From Cladopsammia gracilis (Eukaryota; Cnidaria; Anthozoa; Scleractinia; Dendrophylliidae): 64,000 nt of DNA. Below, one piece after another: positions 12,458 through 24,600 of this stretch (position 1 is the stretch's first letter; every line of letters begins with the position of its first letter). The notes beneath the pieces are model-generated. The model ran no database searches. It was not told the DNA's origin and saw only the letters and a program-made list of their open reading frames with translations. The translations under genes and the position numbers were made by a program. The DNA is taken from assembly GCA_022457155.1 (NCBI GenBank), contig JAJGOT010000049.1, positions 1,118,001-1,182,000 of the forward strand, read 5' to 3'.

Positions 12458-12589
12458 ATTTAAATTTCATCACACACTTCCCTACTTTATATCTCTTAGA
12501 AACGGCCAAATACTGTTCTGTTTGGCTTTATGGTCACATTTCTTCGCTGTAGGCAAAACATTGTCGAGTGGAAGGTAACAGAAACCACT

Positions 12590-12667
12590 ATGGGCAACGG
12601 TGTTAGTGGAAAAGCCTCGGCAAATTTAAAAACGATTTATGTTAAAGTGAATGGACAGAAACAGAAG
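12590..12667 (+). CDS. PDE9A: PDE9A coding exon 1
   Basis: 26 codons, [10 protein letters not shown] to NGQKQK, then GTAAAC. Gly2 and Ser6 fit the MGxxxS/T N-myristoylation pattern, and human PDE9A also starts [17 protein letters not shown] matches human IYLDIDGRIQK. Context at -3 is A. Confidence 0.88.
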
Positions 12668-15600
12668 GTAAACGGCATTTTATCACAGCAACATTTACAT
12701 TAGCTCAGATTACTGCGAAGTTTGCTTCGTTGATACGTTTAGTTAATGTTTCCAGACCTTTTTGGTTTACTTTGTAATTGCTACCCTCACGAACCATCCC
12801 ACAGACATTTTACAAAATGAAATTCATTCATTTAATTTAATTCATTCATTTAATAGCTTGGAAATGTTATATATAATGTAGCCGCTCACGTTTTCGTCCT
12901 CGTGAAGAAGAGATGGCAATTTGGAAGGCCTGAGAACCGATTTTTAATATGTTTTCATGAATTCTCTAAACGCTAAGCATATTTTCAATTTTATGGGTAA
13001 AATTCTAAACGAAAAAATGGGCCGCGCACATATTATAATCAAATTATGTTCGATGATCACTTTCAATTTCCAATTTGCGCAATGAATAGTTTTGACAATA
13101 AACACCAGTTCAATTCAAAAGCAACCAGCATTCCTACTTTTTCTAGATAATCAATCGATTGACATATTCTTACTTTGATTTGATTTGATTTGATTTGATT
13201 TACCATTTGTCAGAACTGGCCCGCCAGACCAGTGTATGAGAACTGTTGAGCCCAGCGAAACAGAAATTTCACGGGAGGGATGCTATTAATGACACCACCT
13301 TTGCAGAATATACTTATCCAATGACTTTGCAAATGGTGCATACTCACGGTTTACGAGCAGATTGGTAGTCCACTAAGCCAGGTCCGACATGTGGTAAGCG
13401 TCAAATTTTTGACTACTGTTCATTTGCCGAAATAAATAAAGATTTCGTTACAAATCGATTCACAGTCTTATAAGAACAATATTACATGTCAAGTTTTGTT
13501 GCTAAGCATTTTGTAAGTTAATTAAGGAAATTGCACTAATTAGTTGAAAAATAACATTTTCATTAATTAGGCACATGCTTTTTTATTCATTTAATATTTT
13601 TTTACGGTCAAACCTAGCGTTCACCCTTCAAAAGCTGGCAATGCATAAGCTAAGTCCCTGTATTAAGCGAACACTAGATAATTCCCCGGAGGGTGTCTGC
13701 TGAATAATGCTGGTTTGACTGTTTTGATAGGCCAATTTTAAGTTTTTAAGAAGGCGTCATTTAATACAACTATCAGAATCCACCAGCTTTTTTTTCTGTT
13801 TCCTCATGTTGTTAGCGCTATTGTTATTAAAAGCTTCACTGGGATTACTGCCCTGCGAGCGGTGGATTCTCCTTCGCCGAGCTACGCCGAACGAGAAGGA
13901 AACCACTGCGAGCAACCGTTTGCTTTTCCATCGAGCATGCGCAGCCATGTGACGCTCCACGTGCATTTGACGTTGTTTCGCGGGAAAATTGTAGCACGTG
14001 CTGTTGTTTCGTGGCAAAAATGTCTTCGTCACCTTGGACGTTATTTTGATTGTTTTAAAGCGGGCTCGCTTAAACGCAGCAGTTACGTGGATTAGTGCAC
14101 GCGCGAGAGGCTAAGCAAATTTGCAAACTTGTTTTATCGGTTTAAAGTTAATTTATCGTCCATGGCGCTGGACGGCGGCTCGATCAAAGGAGCCTAACGG
14201 TTGCTCGCAGTGGTTTCTATCTCGTTCGGTGTAGCTCGGCGTAGGAGAATCCACTGCTTGCAGTCTATGAGATTACAAAATTTGGACAAGAAAGGAAAAC
14301 GAAATAATTCTGGTTACGTGGTTGCAGTAAAATAACGTCATCGTAAAATCGCTTATTGTGGTACCGTATTTTCTCGATTAAACGCCAGACCCCGATTAAA
14401 CGCCGGCCTCGTATAAACGCCGGGTACCCGATGCCAAGTTTGAAATAAACGCCGGGGGCGTTTGTTTGAGGTCCCGGCGTTTATTTGCGTCGAGCCAACA
14501 AGTAAAGATATTCACTAGAAAAGCACTGCTATGTTTAACGAACAAGTCTGGCCTAACATTAACTGCGATGTATGCTGTATAACAACTCAAAATTGAAAAC
14601 ATATGGCAATGTTCACGTTCCTGTTGTTATGACTGACGCACTCTCTTCTTTGTAGCGCTCGCTGTCGTTAAAATCGCGAGGATCACTCCAGCGTTTGTTT
14701 ATTAGTTGTTTTAGTCTTGTCAAAAATTGTACTTTCTGGGTGGCATAAATCGCGCATTGAACAGTAAAAGGGACTTCAAGGCCGCCTTGTTCCAAGTTTT
14801 TTAGCTCTGTAGGTTTCCTGTCTCATTTTAGCCGAAACATTCCCTCCATGTTTTACGAAGAAGCAAAGAGTGGGATGATAGGGATGTGTCCGACATTTAT
14901 CTTGTCGTTATAAGGTCCATGCTCACGGTACACAGTCATCGCACAAGGATCGTACTTGTTATTTTCTTGACAGAAAATTTAACTTCATTAATAAACGCCG
15001 GAACCCGATTAAACGCCGGCTTCAAATAAACGCCGGGTCCCCGAGACCAAGTTTGAAATAAACGCCGGGGGCGTTCAATCGAGAAAATACAGTATTCACA
15101 AATTTGACAGTATCAGTTTTAAAATAAGCATTCCTTCTTGAAGTATTTGCATGGAATTCGAGTTTAATATGAATTTAATGACGAGATGTGTTTGTTATAA
15201 AAATGTAGGTTGTATTTTCCAAGTACAGCAGTTCTCGAGACATCAAAGACCTTCTCGCTTCGGCCGCTGGTGTGAGTCGGTAAGCTTGACTATCCTATCC
15301 TATCCGTTTGAAAGCTGAATGACTAATTCTGACGGGCTTAAATTAAATGTTCCAAGACAATCATTGGGAGAGAATCTGTCTCTTACCCTAACTTACCCTT
15401 CTTCCCTTGTCAATGCAATAGACTCTTTTTCTATCACAATGTCTAATTTTTGACCTGAGATCTTTTTTAAACATTGATAGTTTTCGGAAATGGTTAAGGC
15501 CACTTTTGGCAGAACATAGGGTCGTTCAGACGGTTTTCACGGATACAAATTAAACTAGACAACGGATACAAAACTAGACAATGACCACCGGTTTGAATCT

Positions 15601-18600
15601 GAAATCTACTGAGGCTTCTGTTGGAAGCAACCGTAACTTTATCGTTTTAATTAATATTTCAGATGGTCTAACATGATGCTGAAATCCCAAGATGGCAGCA
15701 CAGTATGTATCGAACCAAATCTGCCTTCAAACACAGCAAGGTATTTTATATGTATGCGTTAAGTTTAGGTAGTAAAACTTCGTTAGTTTTTCAAGAGGAA
15801 AGACACATCGCCCACCATTTAGTTTCCGTTCAGCTCCTTAATATATTTAGATCAAATTGCATGGACTTTTAGAATGTTGGTTTTGATGAAACACATATTC
15901 GGTAAACTGATTAAGCTACAAATGATTCTGAGTTTGGCATTCGTATCTGGCACGCATGGGTCAAGTGTGCTAATACCCCCTAATCAATCCTTTACTCCCC
16001 GATGTATTAAATCTTCTTTTACATTAATTATATTCTAAACTCCACGATATTCACAGATTCCATGTGTTTCCATTCCTCAGTAGTTATTTTATTAAATCTA
16101 TTATTATCGGGAATTACAGCTTTATTAAATGTTGAGGGTTTTATGGAACTGTATGATCAAGTTTAGTACCCTGAAAAATGACTCGGGCTAGCTCCCCGGC
16201 CTCAACTTTTCAAAAAACAATTACCTTAAAATGTATTCTCTATTTTCGAATTGCCCATAATACACTTTGTTTGCCCCCCTAAATTTTGCATAAACTATTG
16301 TTTTGAAATGCTCTTGGGAGGACTGCATATTTTTTGCATAATTTATGCAAAATTTGGGGGGCAAACAAAGTGTATTATGGGCAATTCGAAAATAGAAGAA
16401 TTCAAAGGTACCTGTGTTTGTGCTTCACAGCGTATCACAGCGTATCATTATCCACGTGCACCCAAGCCCTAGTTTTTCCCACACCCTCACCTTCAATTGA
16501 AATTACGCTTCGCCGTTTCTGTTTCTATTTGCTGAAGCTGGTCAGGAGTCAGCTGATGCTCATTTGTGCTTGTGCTCACATTTCAGTTCCCCTTATCTGA
16601 TTGTCATTGCCGGTATGCACCAGAAACACGGTAATTGAATATCAGTCATCTTAAGTATCATTAATATATATAGATAGCCCAAGCCTAACAGCGTCGCACT
16701 TTGAACAAGCTTAACTAAACTAAACTAAACTAAGGTGAAAGGTTGGAAGCACAAGAATTAAGATTGACGAACGGGCTATTTTCAATTTTAGCAATTCTCA
16801 AAAACAGTATTACGCGACCGTCTGCACAGTACATTTTTATAGACCGTACAAAAGTTCACAAAAACAACTTTTCTCTGTCTAGAATAAATAGTACCACTAG
16901 TTTCCGAATAAAATACAGTTTATGTTTGTCAAAAATTTCCCGAGAAACTGATTTGAAAATCAAAAATTGCAAAAATACACAAACATATTTGCATAAGGCG
17001 ATGCGAGTGAAAATAGAACTGTACTATAAAATCTAGTCTTGTTTTGTTTACATAAAATCGCTTTTCAATCTATCTAATGAATGAACAAACACATAAAAAT
17101 GGACAACACAATCTTCTTTCGAAAAAATTTATTCAAATCTCCATTAGTTTACGTTTAAAAGCAAAACGCGTACCATTTAATTATAGCTCGCTCATCGAGT
17201 TCAAGCTTTCTTCGATGAAATTCAAGAGATCGATACAACTAAATTTAGGCACGTTTTAAAATCAATTCGCCAAAACTAACAATAACACTAATAACAAGTC
17301 ACTCACAGATTGATATCAATATAAATTCTCATCGAAAACTGTAATCTCTTTTACCTTTAAGTTCCTCGCTTGCTTGGAAATTCAAATCTCCGCTTCTGGT
17401 TCTGAAATCATCTCCCGCATTGATAAAAACGTACTACACGAAGTTCCTCGAAGCAATATTTTATCCCTGAAAGCTCGTCTTTTTCCACTAAAGCGGCTTC
17501 TGAGTATACCTTAATTAGTATCCCTGTCTTGAGTAGCAAACCGCGAAAAAATGCAGGAAAATAACGAGTTTAATTCTCCGCTAGGCACAAGAAAACAACT
17601 AAAGTGTTTACCGAGCTCACGGCTGTGTGGCCGCGCGAAAAACAAAATTGCTAAGATCCCGGATGTTGTCCAACACGCGCGGGCACACACGCGCCCGCGA
17701 AACATTCCGCTAGCCATGACCATGAAAAATCACGGCGTAGGTTCTATGAGTATGGAGCTGCGCAGCCAGGCCTTCGGCCTGGCAAGTGCTCCGCTATAAC
17801 TTACATTCTACTTTTGCTAAGTCATAAGGCATCTTGCAATGAGTGGAAGATGGTGTTCGAATATGACGGCGTGCAATGGAGAATATTCGAAAATCCCCAG
17901 AAAAATGTGATAATCTTTGACTTTCTGTTACTTTTTGTGTATCTACTGAAGAGTTCCGATGCTTTTGAAATCAGAAGTCATGTATATTTATATTAGAGAT
18001 TAAAAAAAGCATGGAAACTCAGTCAGTTGTTGAAAAAGTGCTATCTATGGTGAAAGTATTCATAATATTTACATCCTATGATGTATAGGATATCGCATCA
18101 CGATACTGGCTCCTTATATAAGGCACACCTGCACACTTGATGATTAAAGTCGACACACACCAGGCGACTGGTCGCGTCGACTAGTCGCGGCGACATAGTT
18201 GTAGCGACTGGTTTGGTGTTTTATTGATGTTTCTCTTGTTTGGTCGCATTGACTTGTCTCAGGAGCAGTACACAAGATGCGACTAGTTGCAGAAACAGTT
18301 TAATTTGGCATTTGCTTGGTTATTTTTTTTTATTTGGTCGCCGCGACCAGTTGCAGCTGTATCACCCATAAATGTAATAACAACCATAAATGTAATACTC
18401 GCCATAAATGAAATAAAAATCAACCATAAATGTAATAGAGCAGTTTTCAATTGAGTGTCGTAAAACCAAAACCAAAGTAATTACTCTGACCAATCACAGA
18501 ACTCGCAGACACTCCAATGAACCAATCATCAGAGCTCGAAGCAAATACATGTAGCCGGTGCCAAGCGCGGGAAAACGCGTGCGAGCAAGTCACGATTGGT

Positions 18601-21600
18601 TTTGGCTTTATTTCTGATTGGTTGATGAAGTGGCGCGAGATTTTTTAGCCAATCACAAAACCAAATGAAAGCAAATTGCGAAATTACTTTTGACACTCAA
18701 TTGAAAAGCGCTCTAAGAATCAATCATAAATGTAATAAATGACTAACCATAAATGTAACAAGTAGCCCGATGGGCTTCGAAACTGCCTCGTTGAGTCCCA
18801 GTTTCCACCCGGTGTTCATTTTAGAGTTTTATATTAGCAATCCACAATATACAATGTAGAATCTATTAATATGCACAGTCCAGTTCACATTTATATTTAC
18901 ATTCCACAGCCCGCTTCAAGCACCTCTTAGGGACGGACAATTTTATTGTTAAGGGGGGCAGGGGTGTTTGGCAATTACCAAAAAAACAAAAATCCCTGCA
19001 CAGCAAAAGTAAAGGAAAAAATAATGCACAGCAAGCCAAAGTAAAAAAAGTATGGAACAACCCAGAAAAAAAAATTGCACAACATCAAGACGAAAAAGAA
19101 ATTCATGATCAGAATAATTGCCCCAAACCGCCCCCTGCACCCCCCTGCCCCTGCCCTCGCCCCCCCCCCCCCCCCCCGCTTTCCTTTTACCAGAAATAGA
19201 ACATATCCGAAAATTGTTTAACAATTCCGTGGAAATTAGAACGGTAAATATTTGAATTGTTGCCTAATTATTGGTTTCAGTTCGCTATACTACTTGTGTA
19301 AACACAACAAAATCACACACGGTAGCGATATACAAAGGATATAAATCTCAAAGCAAAGCCATTTCCCTTAAATGATCGTTACTTCCTCCTAGACGTCTCC
19401 TAAAACGAAGAAAATGTGGAAAACATATGGTTGTATTTTGAACTAATCACAGAAAACGGCTGCAGACGATCGAGCGCTTACCTTGGAGAATATCTAACCA
19501 AAATTTGTCAAAGTGAAGCGATTGATGAATGTCACAGCAACTGCATCAAATTGACCATCGATGTCTCACAAATCCAACAGTCGAGTCTTGTTACAGTATC
19601 GTTTTGTTTTAGAACAGCAAACGAACGATATCGCTTGCTTTCATAACGATTAACGAAAGCCTAAAGCAACTCAGTTGTAACTCTTGCACCATCAATCGAG
19701 CAGAGGAGGGTCTGGAACGAGTCACGCACCCCTCCCCCCAACAAAATCTTCCTTTTGCGTGATAAACATGCGCACGCGTAAGAAACATTTGTCATATATT
19801 TTAATGTACCATAACAAAAGCAGCAATTTTTCTAAAGCAACAAGACGATGAGAGCCCGCATGTTCCCAAGAATTATCTCTTGCACGTAATACGCATCTAT
19901 GTTCAGCACGTTTCTATTTCAAATTGCTTTTATAAGAAAACACTACCACAAGAAAGCCACTGATTCGTCTTTGCCTAATATAAGGTTGACTTGAAGGCAA
20001 AGGGTTGGGGTTGGCGGCGTTACGGCGTGACCGCGTGACACTGCCGTGACGTCGTTTTGATGACATCACAGATTACGTCATTTCTGAAAACCGGAAGTAA
20101 ACTAGGTACGGTGTTGGCCGCAGCAAAAGCGATTCCCGGGGCGGGGGCCCGACAGGGAAAAAAAGAGGGTATGTTAACCCTATTCAGACTGGGGGGGGGG
20201 GGGGGGGGCTTTTCGAACCCCCCCTCCAGTAAAATTGCAATAACTCTTACACCGAAATAGCTATGAGGCTGAAATTTTCTGACTTTTCCTAGAATTTATC
20301 TAGGGACATTTTGGTATCCATAACATGTCAGTGTGATTAACCATGTTGCCATGGCAACCGGTTTTTGACACATAGGTTTTCAAAATATTAAAATATGGTG
20401 AATTTTTTTTTTATTTTAAGATCTTGTTCTTTGACTTATAGTGCATTTTCTTGTTAGAATAGTTTTTCCTGGGACTAGTTCTTGAAAGACATCAAAAATT
20501 TTTAACATCAAATATTTGGGGGGAGGGGTAGGTAAATTTTTGCTCTCTTTTACTTATAGACAAAAATTTTGTACTTTTTATTAAATAACGCTTCTAAGTT
20601 CATTGTTTGGATAATAGACATTAGTTTGATACGTGTTTTATACATTCTGATCCTTTTCTCTTTTAGATAATTTTTAAATTTTAATTTAAACAAAACAAGA
20701 AGCTGTACACAGCTTGAACTCGTGGCGCCTTTAAACCATTGCAGCATTGATTCAACGCGTAACGCGTAACGCAATATTGCCGTAAGCTTACGTTTTCACA
20801 CTAGAGTGATTTCACAAATCTCGATTCTTATATGCTAATGAGAATCGTTATATGCTAATGTCAAGAACAATAGAGAACGCACGCATGAAAGTACACCATT
20901 GTTTCAAGTTCTAAACTGTGCACACACCAGCGCGTGCACAGTTTAGAACTTGAAACAATGGTGTACTTTGGTGCGTGCGTTCTCTATTGTTCTTTACATT
21001 AGCATATAACGATTCTCATTAGCATATAAGAATCGAGGTTTGTGAAATCACTCTAATGACACGGTTCGATATATATATATATTTTAAATTAAACGTCAGG
21101 ATTTTTGACGAACGAAAAAAAAATGCATCACTTTCATAATGTCCAGTTTGAAAAAAGAAAAAAAAAAAAGGACTTTATGGAAAGTCGAATTCGGGCCGTC
21201 CAGGACTAAGGCACAAATTCAATCCACTGCGCTGTCCAAGAACACATACTACCTAGAAACTAAATTTTATTATTTTAAGCTAGATACGCATCAGAACGCA
21301 TGTTTAGGTTGCAAAATCATCGATTTTAATGTTGTACTAAAAACTCCAAATGCGAAACATCTGTAAGCTTATTGTTGTCTATATTCGTTTACATCAAATT
21401 AATTGTTGTTATCGTTGGATTCACGTTGAATTCCAGTTATGAAACGTATTCATAACAAAGCATTTGCTCATTAAGTTTACAGCTGATGGAAGGAGCGAGT
21501 GAGTGAGTGACTGAGAGAGTGAATTTTATTTAAACACCGTTGCCGATAACCCGTTCATCATGCTTTCACATATACACGGGTTTAAAAGTAAGACTACACT

Positions 21601-24600
21601 GCATTCACTAGATTCAGTAGCTGACACTTAAGCTCGACCCGGAGCTCGATCGCTAAGCAAATGGTAAGTTTAATATATAAAACACAGAACTTGCCAAAGC
21701 AAAAATCCCACAGGAATAAGCGGCGAACACAATATCCATCCATGAACGCCTTGAATTGTCTTGAAAATGTGCAATTGTACGCTGTAGTTCTTTATCTTGC
21801 TTCTCGAGTCAACACACGGAGAGATTTTACGGTATGTATTTCATGGCCGAAAGCCATATAGTCGTCGATATAGACTTAAATATGCGTGCATAAATTTGCA
21901 TGCGCTAATGTGACACGAAAAAAAACAAGAAAAGTCAACGCCGGATTTACAACTCGTGTGCTTCGCCACGAGTAAAAAACCCCGCACAATTAACAACGTG
22001 TCAACAGACACGTGGAACCAGAAAGAATGGTTACGAAATCTTTCCTAGGTACTTGGTGTATCCCTGATCATAATGTATAGTACTTCATGTATTCCTTATT
22101 GTAATGTATTTAGATATATTGCTTATAATTTAGGGTCGGATTACAGTATCTAGGGTTGAGGCACTGATTTTAGTATTTAGGGTTAAGCACTGATTCCAGT
22201 ATTTTCAGTGTATCGAAAGGGTTAGTTCTTTTTTTTAACCATAAATGTAATAACCTGGATACCAATAAAAAATTACGATTTTCAAAGACCGTTTATACGG
22301 TTGGTGTACATGCAAATTCAAAAGAATAGCTTCTAAGTATAGAAAAAGATTGCCGGGAGTAAGCATCAACAGGGACAAATATCTTGGTTGGCAAAGTATG
22401 AGGAAAATTGTAAAGGACTACGTTTAAGGTAGCGGACTTGTGTTAGCGTTGAAAGAGATCATAAACAGCAAAAACTGGATAAACGCTTGGGTCAACCTCC
22501 TGTTTGCTGGAGTAGGTACGTGGGTATATGTGAAAGAGATCGTTTGGAAAAAAAAGGGAAGAAAACCTGACAGATGGCAGCTATCACATAACTGACTATC
22601 TTTGTGCAAAGTTACTACCTGAGTATTGTGTGTGTTCGGTGTTATTACTGGGTTTTGAAGTAATATATCAAACACGAGGAACAGTGTTTCATCAGATTTC
22701 CAAACACCGAGAAGTGGATTGGAAAAACGAGGCGCAGCCGAGTTTTTTTAAACCACTTCAAGGTGTTTGGAAATCTGATGAAACACTGTTTCGAGTGTTT
22801 GATATAGCTTCTCAAACTGATCGTTAAATGCGGAGAAAACGAAGGAATAAAATCGCCAAAATCTATGCAAATTAAGAAACGATTTCAAAACCTCCTTCAC
22901 GGTAGTGATTTCCTTTGTGTTCTCGTCATGAATTATTAATGAGTTTGAGAAGTCTTGTTGAAGTTGGGTGCAATAATGTTGTTGGTTACGAACATTTCAT
23001 CGTTTCATAAACTTCCAGGAAACTGCGTTATCGTTGTGTTATACTGTCATACTTAACGGGTAAATCAAGTCCTTATGGTCAGACCTTTTGGAGACAGTCA
23101 GATGTCCGCTTTTAAAAAGGGACAGACAGAGTTGAGTTAACCATTATTATTTTTTTTTTAGCTTTTGCCATTAAACTGTTCAAAATATAAATTGTCGGAA
23201 TTTTTGCGACTATAAATTTTGTAACTTCAGGAGAAACAGAAAAGAAATAAAAAACAACTCGGACAAGGGATTTCAGGTCACTTGAAATCTTTAAGGTATA
23301 AAGGGGAATGATTTTGGACAAATGTCAGTATTTCGAGGTTGCTCTCCCTTATCGTTGACTTTAAAGCACTGAGGTTGTGCGTATCACGGTCTTTCTTCGT
23401 CAGTTTCAAACCTTAAGTATCATGACGCGGAATGTTCCATTTCAAAGTGCTGAAACGAGGTCAACAAAAATCGAAATTTCGTTTTGTAAACCTTTTCTTT
23501 TGTAAACGATTCGTTGCTATGTACATATAAGAATAGTAATATCTTCAAACCTTCTAGGTTGTTGAGAGTGGGACGCTTTGCTTGCTGAGAAGAAACTCCT
23601 AAAGCGGCATTTGTTCTATTGCTGAAAACTGCACAAAACGCATTCTCATTTACGTTTATCTAAAGCTTTCCAGAAGTAAAAGACGTGCCACACAATACCT
23701 AAGATATGTTAAGTGACCATAAAGTTGTTAAGCGGATTTTCATAATTGACTGCAGTTAGTATTGGCAGTTGGAAGTTCGCTACACTGATTCAAATGCGGT
23801 TGATTTTTCGCTACAACGTGGAGCCTCTATTTCAAGACATCAAGTAACCACTTAAAGTAGTTTCAAACCCTGTTTGATAGTAATAGCCAGTTTGATTGCA
23901 TTTATGGTTAAAATGTATTACATTTATGGTGAGTCAGATTATTACATTTATGGTTAAAAATGTATTACATTTTATTTTATGGTTAGTCATTTATTACATT
24001 TATGGTTGATTCTTATTACATTTATGGTGAGTATTACATTTATGGTTATTACATTTATGGGTGATACAGGCGCGACTAGATTTTTTGCCGAAAAAGAGTA
24101 GTTCCCACGCAGGCGACTAGTCGTGGAAACCAGTCCCCCAGTCGGCGCGATTAGTCGGCGCAACTAGTCACCTCGTGTCCCGACGACCTTTACGCTAACG
24201 CCCGTTTCGTTGGATGACATTTTAACTGACAGTTAATGCATATGACGCTTATAAACGTTTTACCAGAGCAACCGGTCAGACTAGTACAAAGTAATTATCT
24301 CAAATTCTAGGTGACGAGGAAGTCATTATGAACGTGCCTGCCCAAGTTACTAACAAGTTTATCAGGTGACTAAGTTTAGACAGTCTGCCTTTCCTAATTA
24401 TCGGTCGCTAGCTCAAGGGAAGATGTGAATTCTGCTCTTCCTTTTTCTGAGCTTTTCGCCACTCCAGAAACGTCGGGAAAACTGAGCACCAGCTTTCGGC
24501 ACTAGGCTTTCTGGGATCGTTTGGGTAATCAACGCAAGTCAGTTAACCCTATTCAGACTGGGGGGGGGGGGGGGGGGGTCGGGGGTGGGCTTTTCGAACC

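Larger units (their letters stand above)
18149..24187. mobile_element. about 6-kb composite element with GACTAGTCGC ends
   Basis: The left end (from cgacacacaccaggcgactg, with ggtcgcgtcgactagtcgcg) and the right end (gcgcgattagtcggcgcaac to gtcccgacgac) are diverged inverted copies. Just inside each, units of ccataaatgtaata (six left, about eight right in reverse, one near 22240) are repeated. No transposase frame is recognisable inside. It contains nested elements at 18438, 20174, 20804 and 22665. The ends may instead be two separate insertions. Confidence 0.5.

Noticed and set aside
15272..15277. GTGAGT as the donor of PDE9A exon 2
   Set aside because: Joining from here puts an immediate stop in exon 3; the GTAAGC at 15280 keeps the homologous frame.
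16074..16096. Candidate missing PDE9A exon (RFHVFPFL)
   Set aside because: Phases would fit, but the donor GTAGTT is weak and the residues do not resemble the TPYKVRPV region.
23896..24063. Possible CRISPR array from repeated attacatttatggt
   Set aside because: Eukaryotic context, spacers too short and irregular, units also inverted 5 kb away as part of transposon ends.
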